Positions 22,212-33,020 of a DNA stretch of 64,000 nt are shown here, in pieces. The DNA comes from Nocardia australiensis. Its GTDB lineage: Bacteria > Actinomycetota > Actinomycetes > Mycobacteriales > Mycobacteriaceae. Made by a program: the position numbers and the translations under genes. The stretch covers positions 1,550,001 through 1,614,000 of the forward strand of contig NZ_JAJFZM010000001.1 in NCBI RefSeq assembly GCF_020733705.1, read 5' to 3'. The notes below the pieces were generated by a model that was given only the letters and a program-made list of their open reading frames with translations, was not told the DNA's origin and did no database searches. Numbering within the stretch: position 1 is the first letter of the stretch; each line of letters starts with the position of its first letter.

Positions 22212-22733
22212 TCAGTCGGCGGGTAGCTGTGCCAGCCCGTGGGTCAGCAGTGCCTCGAACACATCGTCGGGGCGGGTGCCGAGGTCCCAACGGCTGAAGA
22301 TCAGTAGCCGCTCGTCACCGTCGTGCCGGACATCGATTTCCAGCATCGGCATCTTGCGCCCGAGCCTGCGGTAGTACACCACGCGGGCCCGCAGGATTTG
22401 GTCGCGGCTGTATGTCGCCGGGCCGGTCAGATTACGAACCACCAGTCGCGACTCGGGGCCGGGGATGATCGATAGGCGTGGTCGCTGCCGGAAGCCGAGC
22501 ACCGCGAGGAACAGTAGACCGAGCGCCGCCAGCCCGACGAGCAGTCGACTCGGCCCGTCGTTGGACAGGATTGCGGCACACGCCAGGACCATGCCGCCGC
22601 CGGTCACCGCGAGCAGCGCGGAAATGGGCGTTGCCCAGGCGGTACGGGGTTCGGGGGGCTGGAACTGAGGATTCTCTGGGTTCACGTGTCGGTCTCCCCA
22701 ATCGTTCCTCGAGTTGTCCACAGAGTTATCCAC
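22212..22733 (-). CDS. PH-domain membrane protein (Rv0010c-like)
   Basis: A 173-residue protein from GTG 22733. Two hydrophobic segments (ISALLAVTGGGMVLACAAIL near 38-57, LLVGLAALGLLFLAVLGF near 65-82) are followed by a soluble PH-like domain (LSIIPGPESRLVVRN, then GRKMPMLEIDVRHDGDERLL). Layout and position between the rhomboid/ppiA pair and crgA match the conserved mycobacterial Rv0010c. Function unknown. The start codon lies within a pair of DnaA boxes. Confidence 0.85.
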   Translation of the reverse strand: MDNSVDNSRNDWGDRHVNPENPQFQPPEPRTAWATPISALLAVTGGGMVLACAAILSNDGPSRLLVGLAALGLLFLAVLGFRQRPRLSIIPGPESRLVVRNLTGPATYSRDQILRARVVYYRRLGRKMPMLEIDVRHDGDERLLIFSRWDLGTRPDDVFEALLTHGLAQLPAD

Positions 22734-22734
22734 A
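22714..22734. promoter_or_regulatory. Two DnaA boxes at a gene start
   Basis: TTGTCCACA (22714-22722) and TTATCCACA (22726-22734) are in the same orientation with centres 12 bases apart. The second equals the E. coli consensus and the first is a form common in actinobacteria. They cover the start and first codons of the PH-domain gene. Confidence 0.7.
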
Positions 22735-22794
22735 GGTGTGAATGAATGACACGTCTGTAATCCGTGGATGCTCCGCGTTTGCGTGTTCGCTACC

Positions 22795-23058
22795 TCAGCG
22801 CCACCGCATCGTCATGATCAGACCGACGACCATCAGGCCGAAGCCGATCAGGAAGTTCCATGCGCCGAGGTCGGCCATCCAGCTGATCTTGTCGTTGGCC
22901 AGATAGTAGACGAGCAGCCACACCAGCCCGGCGAGCATGAAACCGAGCATGATGGTGACGTACCAGACCGGAGACGGCCCTGCCTTCACCTTCACCGGAG
23001 TCCGGCTGGCGGGATTGATCGTATAGTCGGTCTTCTTACGGACCTTCGACTTGGGCAT
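22795..23058 (-). CDS. crgA: Cell division protein CrgA
   Basis: An 87-residue protein with the CrgA pattern: a basic start [17 protein letters not shown], the [20 protein letters not shown] first membrane segment, a short loop [12 protein letters not shown] and the second segment [19 protein letters not shown]. CrgA is a small septal membrane protein linking FtsZ-ring components and PBPs in actinobacteria. It lies in its conserved place upstream of trpG and the kinase operon. The DUF881 gene found beside it in mycobacteria is absent. Confidence 0.97.
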   Translation of the reverse strand: MPKSKVRKKTDYTINPASRTPVKVKAGPSPVWYVTIMLGFMLAGLVWLLVYYLANDKISWMADLGAWNFLIGFGLMVVGLIMTMRWR

Positions 23059-23294
23059 GACGTCCTCGTGTTCGGCGTGCAGGTCGGTACCGGCAAGATA
23101 GCGGCAGTTGAGTTGTACCGAGCACTACTCAACCTGTCCGATCCGGGTGAACCGGGACCGGTCCGGGCGAGGCTCGGGTCCCCTCCGGTGTGGTTCTAGG
23201 CTATCTCAACTGGTAACGGATGCGGCAGCGGTGGGCAGCAGCTCTGGGACCTGGGAATAGGCACGGTGCCACGAGGCCACGTAATCTCATGTTC

Positions 23295-23939
23295 ATGCGT
23301 GTACTCGTCGTCGACAATTACGACAGCTTCGTGTTCAACCTGGTGCAGTATCTCGGCCAGCTTGGCGTCGACGCCGTGGTCTGGCGCAATGACGATCCGC
23401 AACTGGTCGACCTGGATGGCGTGGCAGCCGAATTCGACGGCATCCTGATCAGTCCAGGCCCGGGCACTCCGGACCGCGCGGGCGTCAGTATCGAACTGGT
23501 GCACGCGTGTGCCCGCCAGCGCACCCCGTTGCTCGGCGTTTGCCTCGGGCACCAAGCGATCGGTGCGGCGTTCGGCGCCACCGTCACCCGGGCGCCGGAG
23601 CTGTTGCACGGCAAAACCAGCTCGGTATTTCACGTTGGTGCGGGCGTTTTGAGTGGGCTGCCCGACCCTTTCACCGCGACGCGGTACCACTCGCTCACCG
23701 TCGTAGCGGACACCCTGCCCGATTACATCGAGGTGCTCGGCCATACCGACAGCGGCATCGTAATGGCGATGCGGCATCGCACACTGCCGATCCACGGCGT
23801 CCAGTTCCATCCCGAATCGGTGCTGACCCAGGGTGGGCATCGGATGCTGGCGAACTGGCTCGAGGTTTGCGGCGAGCGTCCGGCTGAGGGCCTGGTGGAG
23901 TTGTTGGAGGCGGAGGTCGCGGCACTGGTGACTCAGTGA
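23295..23939 (+). CDS. trpG: Anthranilate/aminodeoxychorismate synthase glutamine amidotransferase
   Basis: A 214-residue class-I glutamine amidotransferase starting MRVLVVDNYDSFVFNLVQ (ATG 23295; ATG 23289 adds two residues). The nucleophile Cys is in LLGVCLGHQAIG and the His-Glu pair in VQFHPESVLT. It supplies ammonia to chorismate for anthranilate or p-aminobenzoate, so it may serve tryptophan, folate or both (trpG/pabA). Its stop overlaps the start of the next gene by four bases, implying coupling with a deaminase/reductase protein. Confidence 0.93.
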   Translation: MRVLVVDNYDSFVFNLVQYLGQLGVDAVVWRNDDPQLVDLDGVAAEFDGILISPGPGTPDRAGVSIELVHACARQRTPLLGVCLGHQAIGAAFGATVTRAPELLHGKTSSVFHVGAGVLSGLPDPFTATRYHSLTVVADTLPDYIEVLGHTDSGIVMAMRHRTLPIHGVQFHPESVLTQGGHRMLANWLEVCGERPAEGLVELLEAEVAALVTQ

Positions 23940-25057
23940 CGCGTCCATATGTCCTGTTATCAGTAGCGGTCAGTGTCGACGGTTATATCGACGATGCGAG
24001 CCCTGACCGGCTGCGGCTGTCGGGTGCGGCCGACTTCGATCGGGTGGATCAGGTCCGCGCCGAGTCCGACGCGATTCTGATCGGTGCCGAGACCCTGCGC
24101 AGAGACAACCCTCGGCTGCTGGTCAACAGTGCGGACCGGCGGGCGGCTCGAGTGGCCGCGGGTAAGGCGGAGTATCCGCTGAAGATCACGGTGTCGGCCA
24201 CCGGCGACCTGGACCCCGATCTGAAATTCTGGCACTACGGCGGCGACAAACTGGTCTATACGACCTCGGCCGGTGCGGCGGCGGTCGGTGACCGATTGGC
24301 TGGTGTGGCCGAGGTGGTCGATCTCGGTGACGGGATCGATCTTGGTGTGTTGCTCGATGACCTCGGCCGCCGCGGTATCGGACGACTCATGGTCGAGGGC
24401 GGTACTCGCATCCACACCGAATTCCTATCCGCCGACCTCGCCGACGAACTCCACCTGGCGCTAGCGCCGATACTTGTCGGTGACCCGGACGCGCCGCGGT
24501 TCCTGAATCCCGCCATCTTCCCTGGAAGTCCTAGTCGCAGAATGTATTTGGCCGAGGTCTCCAAGATCGGCGATATTGCGCTGCTGCGCTACCTTCCGAA
24601 GATGACCCACGAGGAAGATCACCGGTGGATGGCACGGGCGATCGAGCTGGCGAGATTGTGCCCACCGAGCGATACCGCGTTCTCGGTCGGCGCGGTGGTG
24701 GTGGCAGACGGTGTGGAGATCTCGACCGGGTTCTCCCGTGAGACCGATGCGAAGGTCCATGCCGAGGAGTCCGCGCTGAACAAACTTGCCGAGACCGATC
24801 CTCGGCTGTCGCGGGCAACAATCTACAGCACCCTCGAACCCTGTTCTCAGCGCGGAACTCCGACGCGGCTGCCGTGCACCAACCGGATTCTGGCGGCCGG
24901 TATCGCGCGGGTCGTCATCGCATGGCGCGAACCGGCGACCTTCGTGGCCAACTGTGCCGGTGTGGAGACGCTACGGCAGCACGGTGTCGAGGTGGTCGAA
25001 CTGGCGGAGTTGGCCGAGGCCGCGATGTCGATGAATCGGCATCTGAACCTGTCCTAG
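23936..25057 (+). CDS. RibD-C-type reductase fused to a deaminase domain, reversed order
   Basis: A 373-residue protein from GTG 23936. Residues 1-220 are a dihydrofolate-reductase/RibD-C-like reductase (LSVAVSVDGYIDD, GAETLRRDNPRLL, LMVEGGTRIHTEFL). Residues 228-373 are a cytidine/deoxycytidylate-type deaminase with zinc ligands HAEESALN and EPCSQRGTPTRLPCTNRI. Riboflavin RibD carries these two activities with the deaminase first; here the order is reversed. It likely acts on a pyrimidine or pteridine riboside, but the substrate is not known. It overlaps the preceding trpG/pabA gene by GTGA, hinting at a link with folate or flavin metabolism. Confidence 0.88.
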   Translation: MTRPYVLLSVAVSVDGYIDDASPDRLRLSGAADFDRVDQVRAESDAILIGAETLRRDNPRLLVNSADRRAARVAAGKAEYPLKITVSATGDLDPDLKFWHYGGDKLVYTTSAGAAAVGDRLAGVAEVVDLGDGIDLGVLLDDLGRRGIGRLMVEGGTRIHTEFLSADLADELHLALAPILVGDPDAPRFLNPAIFPGSPSRRMYLAEVSKIGDIALLRYLPKMTHEEDHRWMARAIELARLCPPSDTAFSVGAVVVADGVEISTGFSRETDAKVHAEESALNKLAETDPRLSRATIYSTLEPCSQRGTPTRLPCTNRILAAGIARVVIAWREPATFVANCAGVETLRQHGVEVVELAELAEAAMSMNRHLNLS

Positions 25058-25063
25058 AGGCGC

Positions 25064-25102
25064 CCGGATAACACCGACCGGTCTACGTTCGGCGTTATCC
25101 GG
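25064..25102. terminator. Bidirectional hairpin between convergent genes
   Basis: CCGGATAAC (25064-25072) pairs with GTTATCCGG (25094-25102). After one mismatch the stem continues with CCGA/TCGG, around an 11-base loop. It separates the reductase-deaminase gene from the 3' end of pknB. No T-tract. Confidence 0.75.
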
Positions 25103-25114
25103 ACCCTTCCCGTA

Positions 25115-27022
25115 TCAGGGTGGTCCGAGCGCGCCAACCGTGATCGAGATGGTGCCGGTCTTGGCCAGCGATGACCCCGCCGCGGGCTGCTGACCGAGGA
25201 TTCGGCCGACGCTGCCCGTATCGAAGGTGCCCTGATTGTTCTGACTGATCTGGCTCGCGCCGCCGGTCCAGCCGCTCTGCCGCAACCGGTCCAGTGCTTG
25301 CGTCGGGGTCAGTCCGATGAGGCTCGGCATGCCGATCTGGTCACCCGTGGAGACCTGCACGGTCACAGTGGAACCCTTGTCCGCGGTGGTGCCGCCGGAC
25401 GGGCTGGTAGCGATCACCTCGCCCTTCGGCTTCGAGGACGGCGTGTCCTGGACGACGATCTTGAACCCGGACGAGTCGACGAGATTCGGCTGCGCGACGC
25501 TGATGTCCTGGCCGATAACGTTCGGCACCCGGATCTGCTCGGGGCCCGAGCCTACGGTGACGACAATGGCCCGGTCCACGTCGACGCGCGATCCCGCCGA
25601 TGGATCGGTGGCGGTCACCTTGTCGGCCTCCTGGGCGCTGGAGGGCTTGCGCACGACGGCCGGATCCATCCGCAGACCCTCGGCATTGAGCTTCTGCTCG
25701 GCCTGCTGCTGGGTCAGCCCGTCCAGTCGCGGCACCTGTACCTGGGTCGGGCCGCTGGAAACTTGGACGGTGATGGTGCTGCCCTTGTCTATCCGCGAAC
25801 CGCCGAGGGGTTGGGTGGAAATAACCATTCCGGTGGCGACCTTGCCATCGGCCTTATCGTGGATGGCCACCGTGAAGCCGAGCCGCTGCAGCGTGTCCTG
25901 CGCCTGTTGCGAGGACTTGTTCGAAAGATCTGGCACCGCAACCTGATCCGGTTTGCTCCCCGGACCGAGCAACACCCAGAACAGCGCGAACGCCACCGCG
26001 ACCACAGCAGCGGCACCGAGCGCGATGTAGGTGTTGCGTCGTGGATTCGTCGGCTCGGCGGGCTCTTGTTCAGCGGTGTCGTCATTGCGTTCGACAGTGC
26101 GGTAGGTACGCGGCGCGGGGTCGTTAGCGCCGAGGATGGTGGTGCGATCCTCGTCGGTCATCACCATCGGCGCACTCGGCCGCTGGCCGCCGAGCACCCG
26201 GATGAGGTCGCCGCGCATCTCGGCGGCGGTCTGGTATCTGTTGGCCGGGTTCTTGCTCATGGCCTTGAGCACCACGGAGTCGAGTTCGCGCGGCACGCCC
26301 GAGTGCACGTGCGAGGGCAGCCTCGGGTCCTCCCGCACATGCTGGTAGGCCACCGCGACCGGTGAATCACCGGTGAAAGGCGGTTCGCCGGTGAGGATTT
26401 CGAATAGCACACAGCCGACCGAGTACACGTCGGAGCGGGCGTCGACGCTTTCACCACGGGCCTGTTCGGGCGAAAGATACTGCGCGGTACCGATTACGGC
26501 CGCGGTCTGGGTCATCGGATTGGCGGCGTCGGCGATCGCGCGAGCGATGCCGAAGTCCATCACCTTCACCGCGCCTGCCCGGTTGATCATGATGTTGGCC
26601 GGCTTCATGTCTCGGTGCACGATCCCGGCCTTGTGACTGAAATCCAATGCGGCACAGACATCGGCGACGACCTCCATCGCCCGGCGCGGCGGCATCGGCC
26701 CCTTGCCGCGCACAATATCGCGCAGCGTGTCACCGTCGACGTACTCCATGACGATGTAGGGCAGCGGACCGCCGTCTATCTCTGCCTCACCGGTGTCGTA
26801 GACCGCCACGATCGCCGGATGATTCAGCGCGGCCGCATTCTGCGCCTCTCGCTTGAAACGCAGATAGAACGTGGGGTCCCTTGCCAGGTCCGCCCGCAGC
26901 ACCTTGATCGCCACATCACGGCTCAGCCGCAGGTCGCGGGCCTTGTGGACCTCGGACATTCCGCCGAACCCGATAATCTCGCCCAGCTCGTAGCGAGAGG
27001 AGAGATTCTTCGGGGTCGTCAT
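25115..27022 (-). CDS. pknB: Serine/threonine protein kinase PknB with PASTA domains
   Basis: A 635-residue receptor kinase. The kinase domain (10-275) has the Gly loop [10 protein letters not shown], catalytic Lys [25 protein letters not shown] and the activation loop [19 protein letters not shown] membrane segment ([20 protein letters not shown]) lies near 335, and four extracellular PASTA repeats begin near [31 protein letters not shown] and [10 protein letters not shown]. PknB senses muropeptides or lipid II and controls cell-wall growth and division in actinobacteria. It is the last gene of the pstP-rodA-pbpA-pknA-pknB run and its ATG overlaps the pknA stop. Confidence 0.98.
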   Translation of the reverse strand: MTTPKNLSSRYELGEIIGFGGMSEVHKARDLRLSRDVAIKVLRADLARDPTFYLRFKREAQNAAALNHPAIVAVYDTGEAEIDGGPLPYIVMEYVDGDTLRDIVRGKGPMPPRRAMEVVADVCAALDFSHKAGIVHRDMKPANIMINRAGAVKVMDFGIARAIADAANPMTQTAAVIGTAQYLSPEQARGESVDARSDVYSVGCVLFEILTGEPPFTGDSPVAVAYQHVREDPRLPSHVHSGVPRELDSVVLKAMSKNPANRYQTAAEMRGDLIRVLGGQRPSAPMVMTDEDRTTILGANDPAPRTYRTVERNDDTAEQEPAEPTNPRRNTYIALGAAAVVAVAFALFWVLLGPGSKPDQVAVPDLSNKSSQQAQDTLQRLGFTVAIHDKADGKVATGMVISTQPLGGSRIDKGSTITVQVSSGPTQVQVPRLDGLTQQQAEQKLNAEGLRMDPAVVRKPSSAQEADKVTATDPSAGSRVDVDRAIVVTVGSGPEQIRVPNVIGQDISVAQPNLVDSSGFKIVVQDTPSSKPKGEVIATSPSGGTTADKGSTVTVQVSTGDQIGMPSLIGLTPTQALDRLRQSGWTGGASQISQNNQGTFDTGSVGRILGQQPAAGSSLAKTGTISITVGALGPP

Positions 27023-28560
27023 GGCTGTCCTTGCGGAAGAGGGGCTGAGCCGGGGGCGGCCGAGGGGCCTCGGCCACCGGGACTATCCGGAAATGGCGGG
27101 TCGAACGTCGGAATTTGGACGCGAGCGGTTGTGGTCGGCGCCATCGTTCTCGTCGGCTTGGTCGTGCTCGGCGCCGTGGTGCTCGGCGGTGCCGTGGTGC
27201 TGGGCGGTGCCGTGGTGCTGGGTGCCTCAGAGGTAGTCGTCGGTGCTTCGGTGGTCGTAGGTGGTGCTTCAGTGGTCGTCAGCGGTGGCGGCGCCGGTCG
27301 CTGGGTGGTTGTCGTGGTTGGCGCCGGTGGTGGTGGCAGTGGTTGGGGCGATGGCGCCACCGTCGATGTCGGTGTCGGTGGTTTGACGGTGTCCGGGTTG
27401 GTGTCACCGCCGAATAGCAGCCACAGGGTGAGGCCACCGAGCAGCAGCGCACCGACGCCTAGACCGGCGAGCCACTTCTGCGTGCTGGTGAACCCTTTAC
27501 CGTTGCCGGCGGGTGGGTTGGCGCCGGTATTGCCGGGACCAACCGTCGTGGGCGCGGCGACGGTTGCGCCGCCGCGCGTCCCAGCGGCACTGGAGTACCT
27601 GACCGTTGGACCATCGTCATAGCTGTGCTGACCGGGCAACATGACCGTCGGGCCGGGCGGTAGCACCTGGGTTGCGCCAGTGGGTAGCGGTCCGGCACCC
27701 GAGGCCATGCCACTCGGCGGCGGCGGCCTGCGTCCGGCGCGTACCGCCGCGACGGCGTCGGCGAACTCACCACCGCGCGCGTAGCGCAACTCCGGCTCCT
27801 TGGCCATCGTGATCTCGATGACCTCACGAACATTGCCGGGCAGATCCGACGGCATCGGCGGCGGCGTATCCCGGACATGTTTCATAGCGACGGTGATCGC
27901 GCCGTCGCCGGTGAAGGGCCGCTGACCGGCGAGTACCTCATAGCCGACCACGCCGAGCGAGTACACATCGCTTGCCGCCGTGGCATCCTCGCCGACGGCC
28001 TGCTCCGGCGCGATGTACTGCGCGGTGCCCATCACCATGCCGGTCTTGGTCACCGGGGACGCGTCGACGGCCTTGGCGATGCCGAAGTCGGTGATCTTCA
28101 CCTGTCCGGTCGGCGTTACCAGGATGTTGCCCGGCTTCACGTCGCGGTGCACCACACCGGCCTGGTGAGCCACCTCGAGCGCGCGACCTGTCTGTTCGAG
28201 CAGGTCGAGACCCTGGACCACCGAGAGCCGGCCGAGCCGGTTCAGCACGGTATTGAGCGGCTCGCCCTGGACCAGCTCCATCACCAAATACGCGGTCTCA
28301 CCGCCGCTGGGATCGAGGGTCTCGCCGTAGTCGTAGATTCCGGCGATACCAGGGTGGTTCAGCTGCGCGGTCGTCTTGGCCTCGGTACGGAACCGATGAC
28401 GGAAGGTCGGGTCCGCGGAGAACTCCGACTTCAGCACCTTGACCGCGACCCGGCGGTCGAGCCGGGTGTCGAGCGCTTCCCAGACCTGCCCCATTCCGCC
28501 GGTGGCGATCAGCCTCTGTAAGCGGTATCGGTCGGCGATCATCGCGCCGTTGTTCAGCAT
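27019..28560 (-). CDS. pknA: Serine/threonine protein kinase PknA
   Basis: A 513-residue kinase begun at ATG 28560 ([17 protein letters not shown]); earlier in-frame starts would overlap pbpA. It has the Gly loop [35 protein letters not shown] and the activation segment [17 protein letters not shown] membrane segment ([20 protein letters not shown]) near 385 is followed by a roughly 110-residue Pro/Thr-rich tail of TTTEAP-like repeats, longer than the short tail of the mycobacterial enzyme. PknA works with PknB on division and wall-synthesis targets. It overlaps pknB by four bases. Confidence 0.97.
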   Translation of the reverse strand: MLNNGAMIADRYRLQRLIATGGMGQVWEALDTRLDRRVAVKVLKSEFSADPTFRHRFRTEAKTTAQLNHPGIAGIYDYGETLDPSGGETAYLVMELVQGEPLNTVLNRLGRLSVVQGLDLLEQTGRALEVAHQAGVVHRDVKPGNILVTPTGQVKITDFGIAKAVDASPVTKTGMVMGTAQYIAPEQAVGEDATAASDVYSLGVVGYEVLAGQRPFTGDGAITVAMKHVRDTPPPMPSDLPGNVREVIEITMAKEPELRYARGGEFADAVAAVRAGRRPPPPSGMASGAGPLPTGATQVLPPGPTVMLPGQHSYDDGPTVRYSSAAGTRGGATVAAPTTVGPGNTGANPPAGNGKGFTSTQKWLAGLGVGALLLGGLTLWLLFGGDTNPDTVKPPTPTSTVAPSPQPLPPPPAPTTTTTQRPAPPPLTTTEAPPTTTEAPTTTSEAPSTTAPPSTTAPPSTTAPSTTKPTRTMAPTTTARVQIPTFDPPFPDSPGGRGPSAAPGSAPLPQGQP

Positions 28561-28597
28561 CGGGGCCCCCGTACATTCACTCGCACGTCCATATCGT

Positions 28598-30064
28598 TCA
28601 GCCGCCTCGTAGCCCGGCGTCCAGTACTGCACGGGCCACCGGCGCGGCCACCGAACCGCCGGTAGCCGCCAACGCTCGGTCGCCGCCATTTTCCACGATC
28701 ACCGCGATGGCGATCTTCGGATTCTGCGCGGGAGCGAACGCGGTATACCAGGCATGCGGCGGGGTATTGCGCGGGTCGCTGCCGTGCTCGGCCGTGCCGG
28801 TCTTGGATGCGATCTGGAACCGCGACTGCCCACCTCCGGCGGTGTTGTTCTCCGAGGCCACCATGAGGTTGGTCAACGATGACGCTACCTGGGCGCTGAC
28901 AGCCTGACCCACTGAGACAGGCTTGGTCTTGGACAGTTCGCTCAGGTCCGGGCCCTGCCGCTGATCGACCAGGTACGGCTCCATGCGTACCCCACCGTTG
29001 GCGATGGTCGCCGCGACGACCGCGTTGTCCAGTGGCGTGAGCGCCACGTCGCGCTGGCCGATGCTGCTCTGGCCGAGCGCCGCGTTGTCCGGGATCGGCC
29101 CGACCGTGCTCTCGGCCACGGGGATCGGCGTGCTGCGATGCGAGCCGATGCCGAACGCCGCCGCCTCGTCCTTGAGATTGGCGGCGCCGACCTTGAGACC
29201 GAGGTCGACGAACGCGGTGTTGCATGACAACCGGAACGCGTCGTACAGCGATGCGGTCGCGCCGCCACCGCATGACGAGCCGTTGTAGTTCTCCAGCGTG
29301 GTGGAGGTGCCGGGCAGCGTGATGTTGGGCGCCGCGGTGAACTGGTCTTCCGGGGTAGCGGTTCCGTTCGCGAGTGCGGCGGCGGTGACCACGACCTTGA
29401 AGGTGGATCCTGGCGGATAAGTTTGCGAGACAGCACGATTGAGCATCGGCTGACGTGGGTCGGTGCTCAGCATCTCCCATTCCTTGGTGCCGCTCGCACC
29501 GTCGTGCCCGGACAACAGATTGGGATCGTAGCTGGGCGTGGACACCATCGTGAGGATCTTGCCGGTGCTCGGTTCGATTGCCACCACGGAGCCGGTGTAC
29601 CCCTTACTGGTCAACTGCTCATAGGCGACCTGTTGCATGGTGGGATTGAGCGTGGTCAGCACATTGCCGCCGCGCGGGTCGCGACCGGAGATCATGTCGA
29701 TCAGGCGGCGTCCGAACAGTTGGCTGTCGGATCCGTTCAACACGGGGTCCTCGGCGCGTTCCAGGCCGCTGCTGCCGTACTGCATCGAGTAGTAGCCGGT
29801 GGCAGGTGCGAACGCCTCCGGATCGGTCGGGTAGGTGCGCAAGTACTTGTAACGGTCGTCAGTGGCCACCGAACTGGCGAGCACGGTGCCGCCTGCGGAG
29901 ATCTGGCCGCGCTGACGCGCGTACTCGTCGAGCAGCACCCGCGAGTTACGTGGATCGTTGCGATAGTCATCGGCCTTGATTACCTGCACGTAAGTGGCGT
30001 TGACCAGCAGCGCGACGATCATCAACATCACCGCCACCGCGACCCGCCGTAGGGGTGTGTTCAT
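28598..30064 (-). CDS. pbpA: Penicillin-binding protein A (class B transpeptidase)
   Basis: A 488-residue protein beginning [20 protein letters not shown], a membrane anchor. The transpeptidase motifs are [14 protein letters not shown] (Ser in STFK), SCN in RLSCNTAF and KTG in SKTGTAEHG. It cross-links peptidoglycan at the septum. The ATG at 30064 overlaps the rodA stop, so RodA (glycosyltransferase) and PbpA (transpeptidase) are made as a coupled pair. Length matches the mycobacterial orthologue. Confidence 0.97.
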   Translation of the reverse strand: MNTPLRRVAVAVMLMIVALLVNATYVQVIKADDYRNDPRNSRVLLDEYARQRGQISAGGTVLASSVATDDRYKYLRTYPTDPEAFAPATGYYSMQYGSSGLERAEDPVLNGSDSQLFGRRLIDMISGRDPRGGNVLTTLNPTMQQVAYEQLTSKGYTGSVVAIEPSTGKILTMVSTPSYDPNLLSGHDGASGTKEWEMLSTDPRQPMLNRAVSQTYPPGSTFKVVVTAAALANGTATPEDQFTAAPNITLPGTSTTLENYNGSSCGGGATASLYDAFRLSCNTAFVDLGLKVGAANLKDEAAAFGIGSHRSTPIPVAESTVGPIPDNAALGQSSIGQRDVALTPLDNAVVAATIANGGVRMEPYLVDQRQGPDLSELSKTKPVSVGQAVSAQVASSLTNLMVASENNTAGGGQSRFQIASKTGTAEHGSDPRNTPPHAWYTAFAPAQNPKIAIAVIVENGGDRALAATGGSVAAPVARAVLDAGLRGG

Positions 30065-31548
30065 TCCTGCGGCCTCGCTTCCGATCGGCTCGCTTCCGAT
30101 TTCCGCAGCAGTTCGGTCTGCGCGTCCGCAATCGGGGCAGGCTCCTTCTTCCGGATCGGGGCCGGCGCGCGCGCGGCGTCGGACACCTTGATCAGCAGCG
30201 CGAGCAGCGCGTAGTTGGCCAGCAGGGAGGAACCGCCGTAGGACATGAACGGGGTCGTCAGCCCGGTCAGCGGAATGAGTTTCGTGACACCGCCGACGAC
30301 GACGAACAACTGGATCGCGATGGTGAACGACAGTCCGGCCGCGAGCAGTTTGCCGAAGCTGTCGCGCACGGCGAGGGCGGTACGCAGGCCGCGCACCACG
30401 AAGACGAGGAATAGCAGCAGCACCGCGGCCAGCCCGATCAGGCCGAGTTCCTCGCCGATCGTGGTGATGATGAAGTCGGTTTTGGCGAAGGGCACCTGTG
30501 AGGGGCGTCCGCTGCCGAGCCCGGTTCCGGCGAGTCCGCCGGTCGCGAGCCCGAACAGCGACTGCGAGATCTGGTAGCCGGTATTGCTGTAATCGGCGAA
30601 GGGATCCAGCCAGGTCTGCGTGCGCACCCGAACATGGCTGAAGTACTGGTAGGCGAAGAAGAACCCGACAGTGAGCAGACCGCCGCCGATGACGAGCCAA
30701 CCAACCCGTTCAGTGGCGATATAGAGCATCACCAGGACCGTGCTGAAGATCAACAGCGAAGTGCCGAGGTCTTTTTCGAAGACCAGCACGCCGATGCAGA
30801 CGATCCAGACCACCAGGATCGGGCCGAGATCGCGGGCCCGAGGGAACTCCATGCCGAGAAAATGCCGACCGGCCGCGGTGAACAGATCACGCTTGGCAAC
30901 CAGTACCGAGGCGAAAAAGATGATGAGCAGGATCTTTGCGAACTCGCCCGGCTGCACGCTGAAGCCGGGCAACCTGATCCAAATCTTGGAGCCGTTGGTT
31001 TCGGAATAAGCGCTGGGCAATACTGCCGGAATCGCCAGTGCGACAAGGCCGATGAGCCCTAAGGTATAGCTATAGCGCGACAGGGTGCGGTAATCGCGCA
31101 GGACGATCAGGATCGCGATGAACACGACCATCCCCAGCGCTGTCCACATGATCTGTTGATTCGCGTCGGGGGAGGGGATGGCCTCGGAGTTGTACTCGGC
31201 GGTCTGCGCGTCGGCGAGGTCGAGCCGATGGATCAACACCAAACCGAGGCCGTTGAGTAGGGCGGCAATCGGTAGTAGTAGCGGGTCGGCGAATGGCGCG
31301 AAACGACGAACCACGAGATGGGCGAGCGCGAATAGAGCGAAGAAGGCAACGCCGTACTTGGCGATATCCCACGTGACCGACTGCTCCTGACTGGCTTCCA
31401 CCAGAAACAGGGACGCGGTCGTAATCACCACGGCGAAGGCGAGTAGCAGCAGTTCCGCGTTACGTCGCGTCGATGGTGGCGGCGCGGGAGCGAATCCGCC
31501 CGGAGGACTCGGAAAGGCCCCGGCGGACGGCGGTGCCGGTGCAGACAT
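30061..31548 (-). CDS. rodA: RodA/FtsW-family SEDS peptidoglycan glycosyltransferase
   Basis: A 495-residue polytopic protein with a proline-rich cytoplasmic N-terminus (residues 1-27) and about ten membrane segments. SEDS features are visible: [20 protein letters not shown], the [19 protein letters not shown] loop and the C-terminal [19 protein letters not shown]. It polymerises lipid II. The ATG shares one base with the pstP stop, and its stop overlaps the pbpA start. Confidence 0.97.
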   Translation of the reverse strand: MSAPAPPSAGAFPSPPGGFAPAPPPSTRRNAELLLLAFAVVITTASLFLVEASQEQSVTWDIAKYGVAFFALFALAHLVVRRFAPFADPLLLPIAALLNGLGLVLIHRLDLADAQTAEYNSEAIPSPDANQQIMWTALGMVVFIAILIVLRDYRTLSRYSYTLGLIGLVALAIPAVLPSAYSETNGSKIWIRLPGFSVQPGEFAKILLIIFFASVLVAKRDLFTAAGRHFLGMEFPRARDLGPILVVWIVCIGVLVFEKDLGTSLLIFSTVLVMLYIATERVGWLVIGGGLLTVGFFFAYQYFSHVRVRTQTWLDPFADYSNTGYQISQSLFGLATGGLAGTGLGSGRPSQVPFAKTDFIITTIGEELGLIGLAAVLLLFLVFVVRGLRTALAVRDSFGKLLAAGLSFTIAIQLFVVVGGVTKLIPLTGLTTPFMSYGGSSLLANYALLALLIKVSDAARAPAPIRKKEPAPIADAQTELLRKSEASRSEARPQE

Positions 31549-33020
31549 CAGTCCGTCACCCGGCAGGTCTCCCCCGCGATCTGGGGATTCGGCGTCGGCT
31601 CCGACTTGGCCGGTGGCTTGACGTCGGTACCCCTGGTTTCACCCGGATTCGGTTCTCCCGGCGGCGGCGGGTTCTCGATGGGGGTCGGTGCGGGGGCACC
31701 GGTCGGCGTCGGCACGGCGGGGGGGACGACACCGGGCTGCGGTACCTGCGTGCGGGTCACGCAGGGCGGCAACAGCTCATCCTGCGCGAGGACCTTCATC
31801 TGGTCCTTGGCTTTGTCCAGCGAGGTCGGCGGGAGCCCTTTGTCGACCTGAGTGCGCCCGGTGGGCTTCAGATCGGTCGCCTTCAGCTCGCGACATCCGG
31901 CGGGCAGATCTCCGCCGGGCTGCTCCAGCGTCAGCTCGCCCGACGGCTCGACGCAGCCGACGAGGTCGACCTCATGGATCGAATACCCCAGCACCGAGCC
32001 GGGCAGTCCACGCAGAATCACCACCCGACCATTATCCGCGGCGACGTAGTAGTTGCTGCGAATCATCTTGTAGCCGACCAGCAGTCCGACGCAGACCGCG
32101 ACCACCAGCGCGACCGCGAGCAGGATCCAGCGCAACCGGTGCGACTTGCCCTTGCCGGGTGGCTCCGGAGCGGGAGCGGCGCGCCGTGGTGCCGCGCGGG
32201 GTGGACGCATAGCCGCCGCGCGGCCTGCCGCCGTGTTCGGTGGTGGAGTGTCCTCGTCCTGACCGGAGGCCGCGCCCGCCACGATCGGATGGCTTTGCCC
32301 GTAGTCGAGATCGATGACATCGGCGACGACGACCGTCACGTTGTCCGGTCCGCCACTGCGCAGCGCGAGTTCGATGAGCCGGTCGGCGCATTCGTCTTGG
32401 CTGCCCTCGAGCATGGTGTTGGCGATCGTCTCATCGCTGACCACGTCGGACAGACCGTCCGAACAGAGTAGATAGCGGTCCCCAGCGCGAGCTTCGCGCA
32501 TGATCAGCGTCGGCTCGATCTCGTTGCCGGTGAGGGCACGCATGATCAGTGAACGCTGCGGATGCGTATGCGCCTGCTCCGGGGTGATCCTGCCCTCGTC
32601 GACCAGCGACTGGACGAACGTGTCATCCCGGGTAATCTGGGCCAGCTCGCCACCGCGCAGCAGATAGGCGCGGGAGTCGCCGATATGGACCAGGCCGAGC
32701 TTCTTGCCCGCGAACAGGATCGCGGTGAGCGTGGTGCCCATGCCGTCGAGTTCCGGTTCTTCCTCGACATGATCGGCGATCGCGGCGTTGCCCTCATGGG
32801 TCGCCGCTTCCAGCTTGCCGAGTAGGTCGTCACCTGGCTCGTCGTCGTCTAGATGCGCCAGCGCGGCGATCATCAACTGGGACGCGACTTCACCGGCGGC
32901 GTGGCCGCCCATGCCGTCGGCCAGAGCGAGCAGACGTGCGCCCGCGTAGACGGAATCTTCGTTGTTGCCTCGAACAAGACCGCGGTCGCTGCGCGCCGCA
33001 TAGCGGAGAACAAGTGTCAC
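31548..33020 (-). CDS. pstP: PP2C-family serine/threonine phosphatase PstP
   Basis: A 490-residue protein. The PP2C domain (residues 1-235) has [15 protein letters not shown], the metal-binding [33 protein letters not shown] and [13 protein letters not shown] membrane segment ([20 protein letters not shown]) near residue 300 leads to a Pro-rich extracellular tail. PstP reverses phosphorylation by PknA and PknB. The start GTG (33020) overlaps the fhaB stop. Confidence 0.97.
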   Translation of the reverse strand: MTLVLRYAARSDRGLVRGNNEDSVYAGARLLALADGMGGHAAGEVASQLMIAALAHLDDDEPGDDLLGKLEAATHEGNAAIADHVEEEPELDGMGTTLTAILFAGKKLGLVHIGDSRAYLLRGGELAQITRDDTFVQSLVDEGRITPEQAHTHPQRSLIMRALTGNEIEPTLIMREARAGDRYLLCSDGLSDVVSDETIANTMLEGSQDECADRLIELALRSGGPDNVTVVVADVIDLDYGQSHPIVAGAASGQDEDTPPPNTAAGRAAAMRPPRAAPRRAAPAPEPPGKGKSHRLRWILLAVALVVAVCVGLLVGYKMIRSNYYVAADNGRVVILRGLPGSVLGYSIHEVDLVGCVEPSGELTLEQPGGDLPAGCRELKATDLKPTGRTQVDKGLPPTSLDKAKDQMKVLAQDELLPPCVTRTQVPQPGVVPPAVPTPTGAPAPTPIENPPPPGEPNPGETRGTDVKPPAKSEPTPNPQIAGETCRVTD

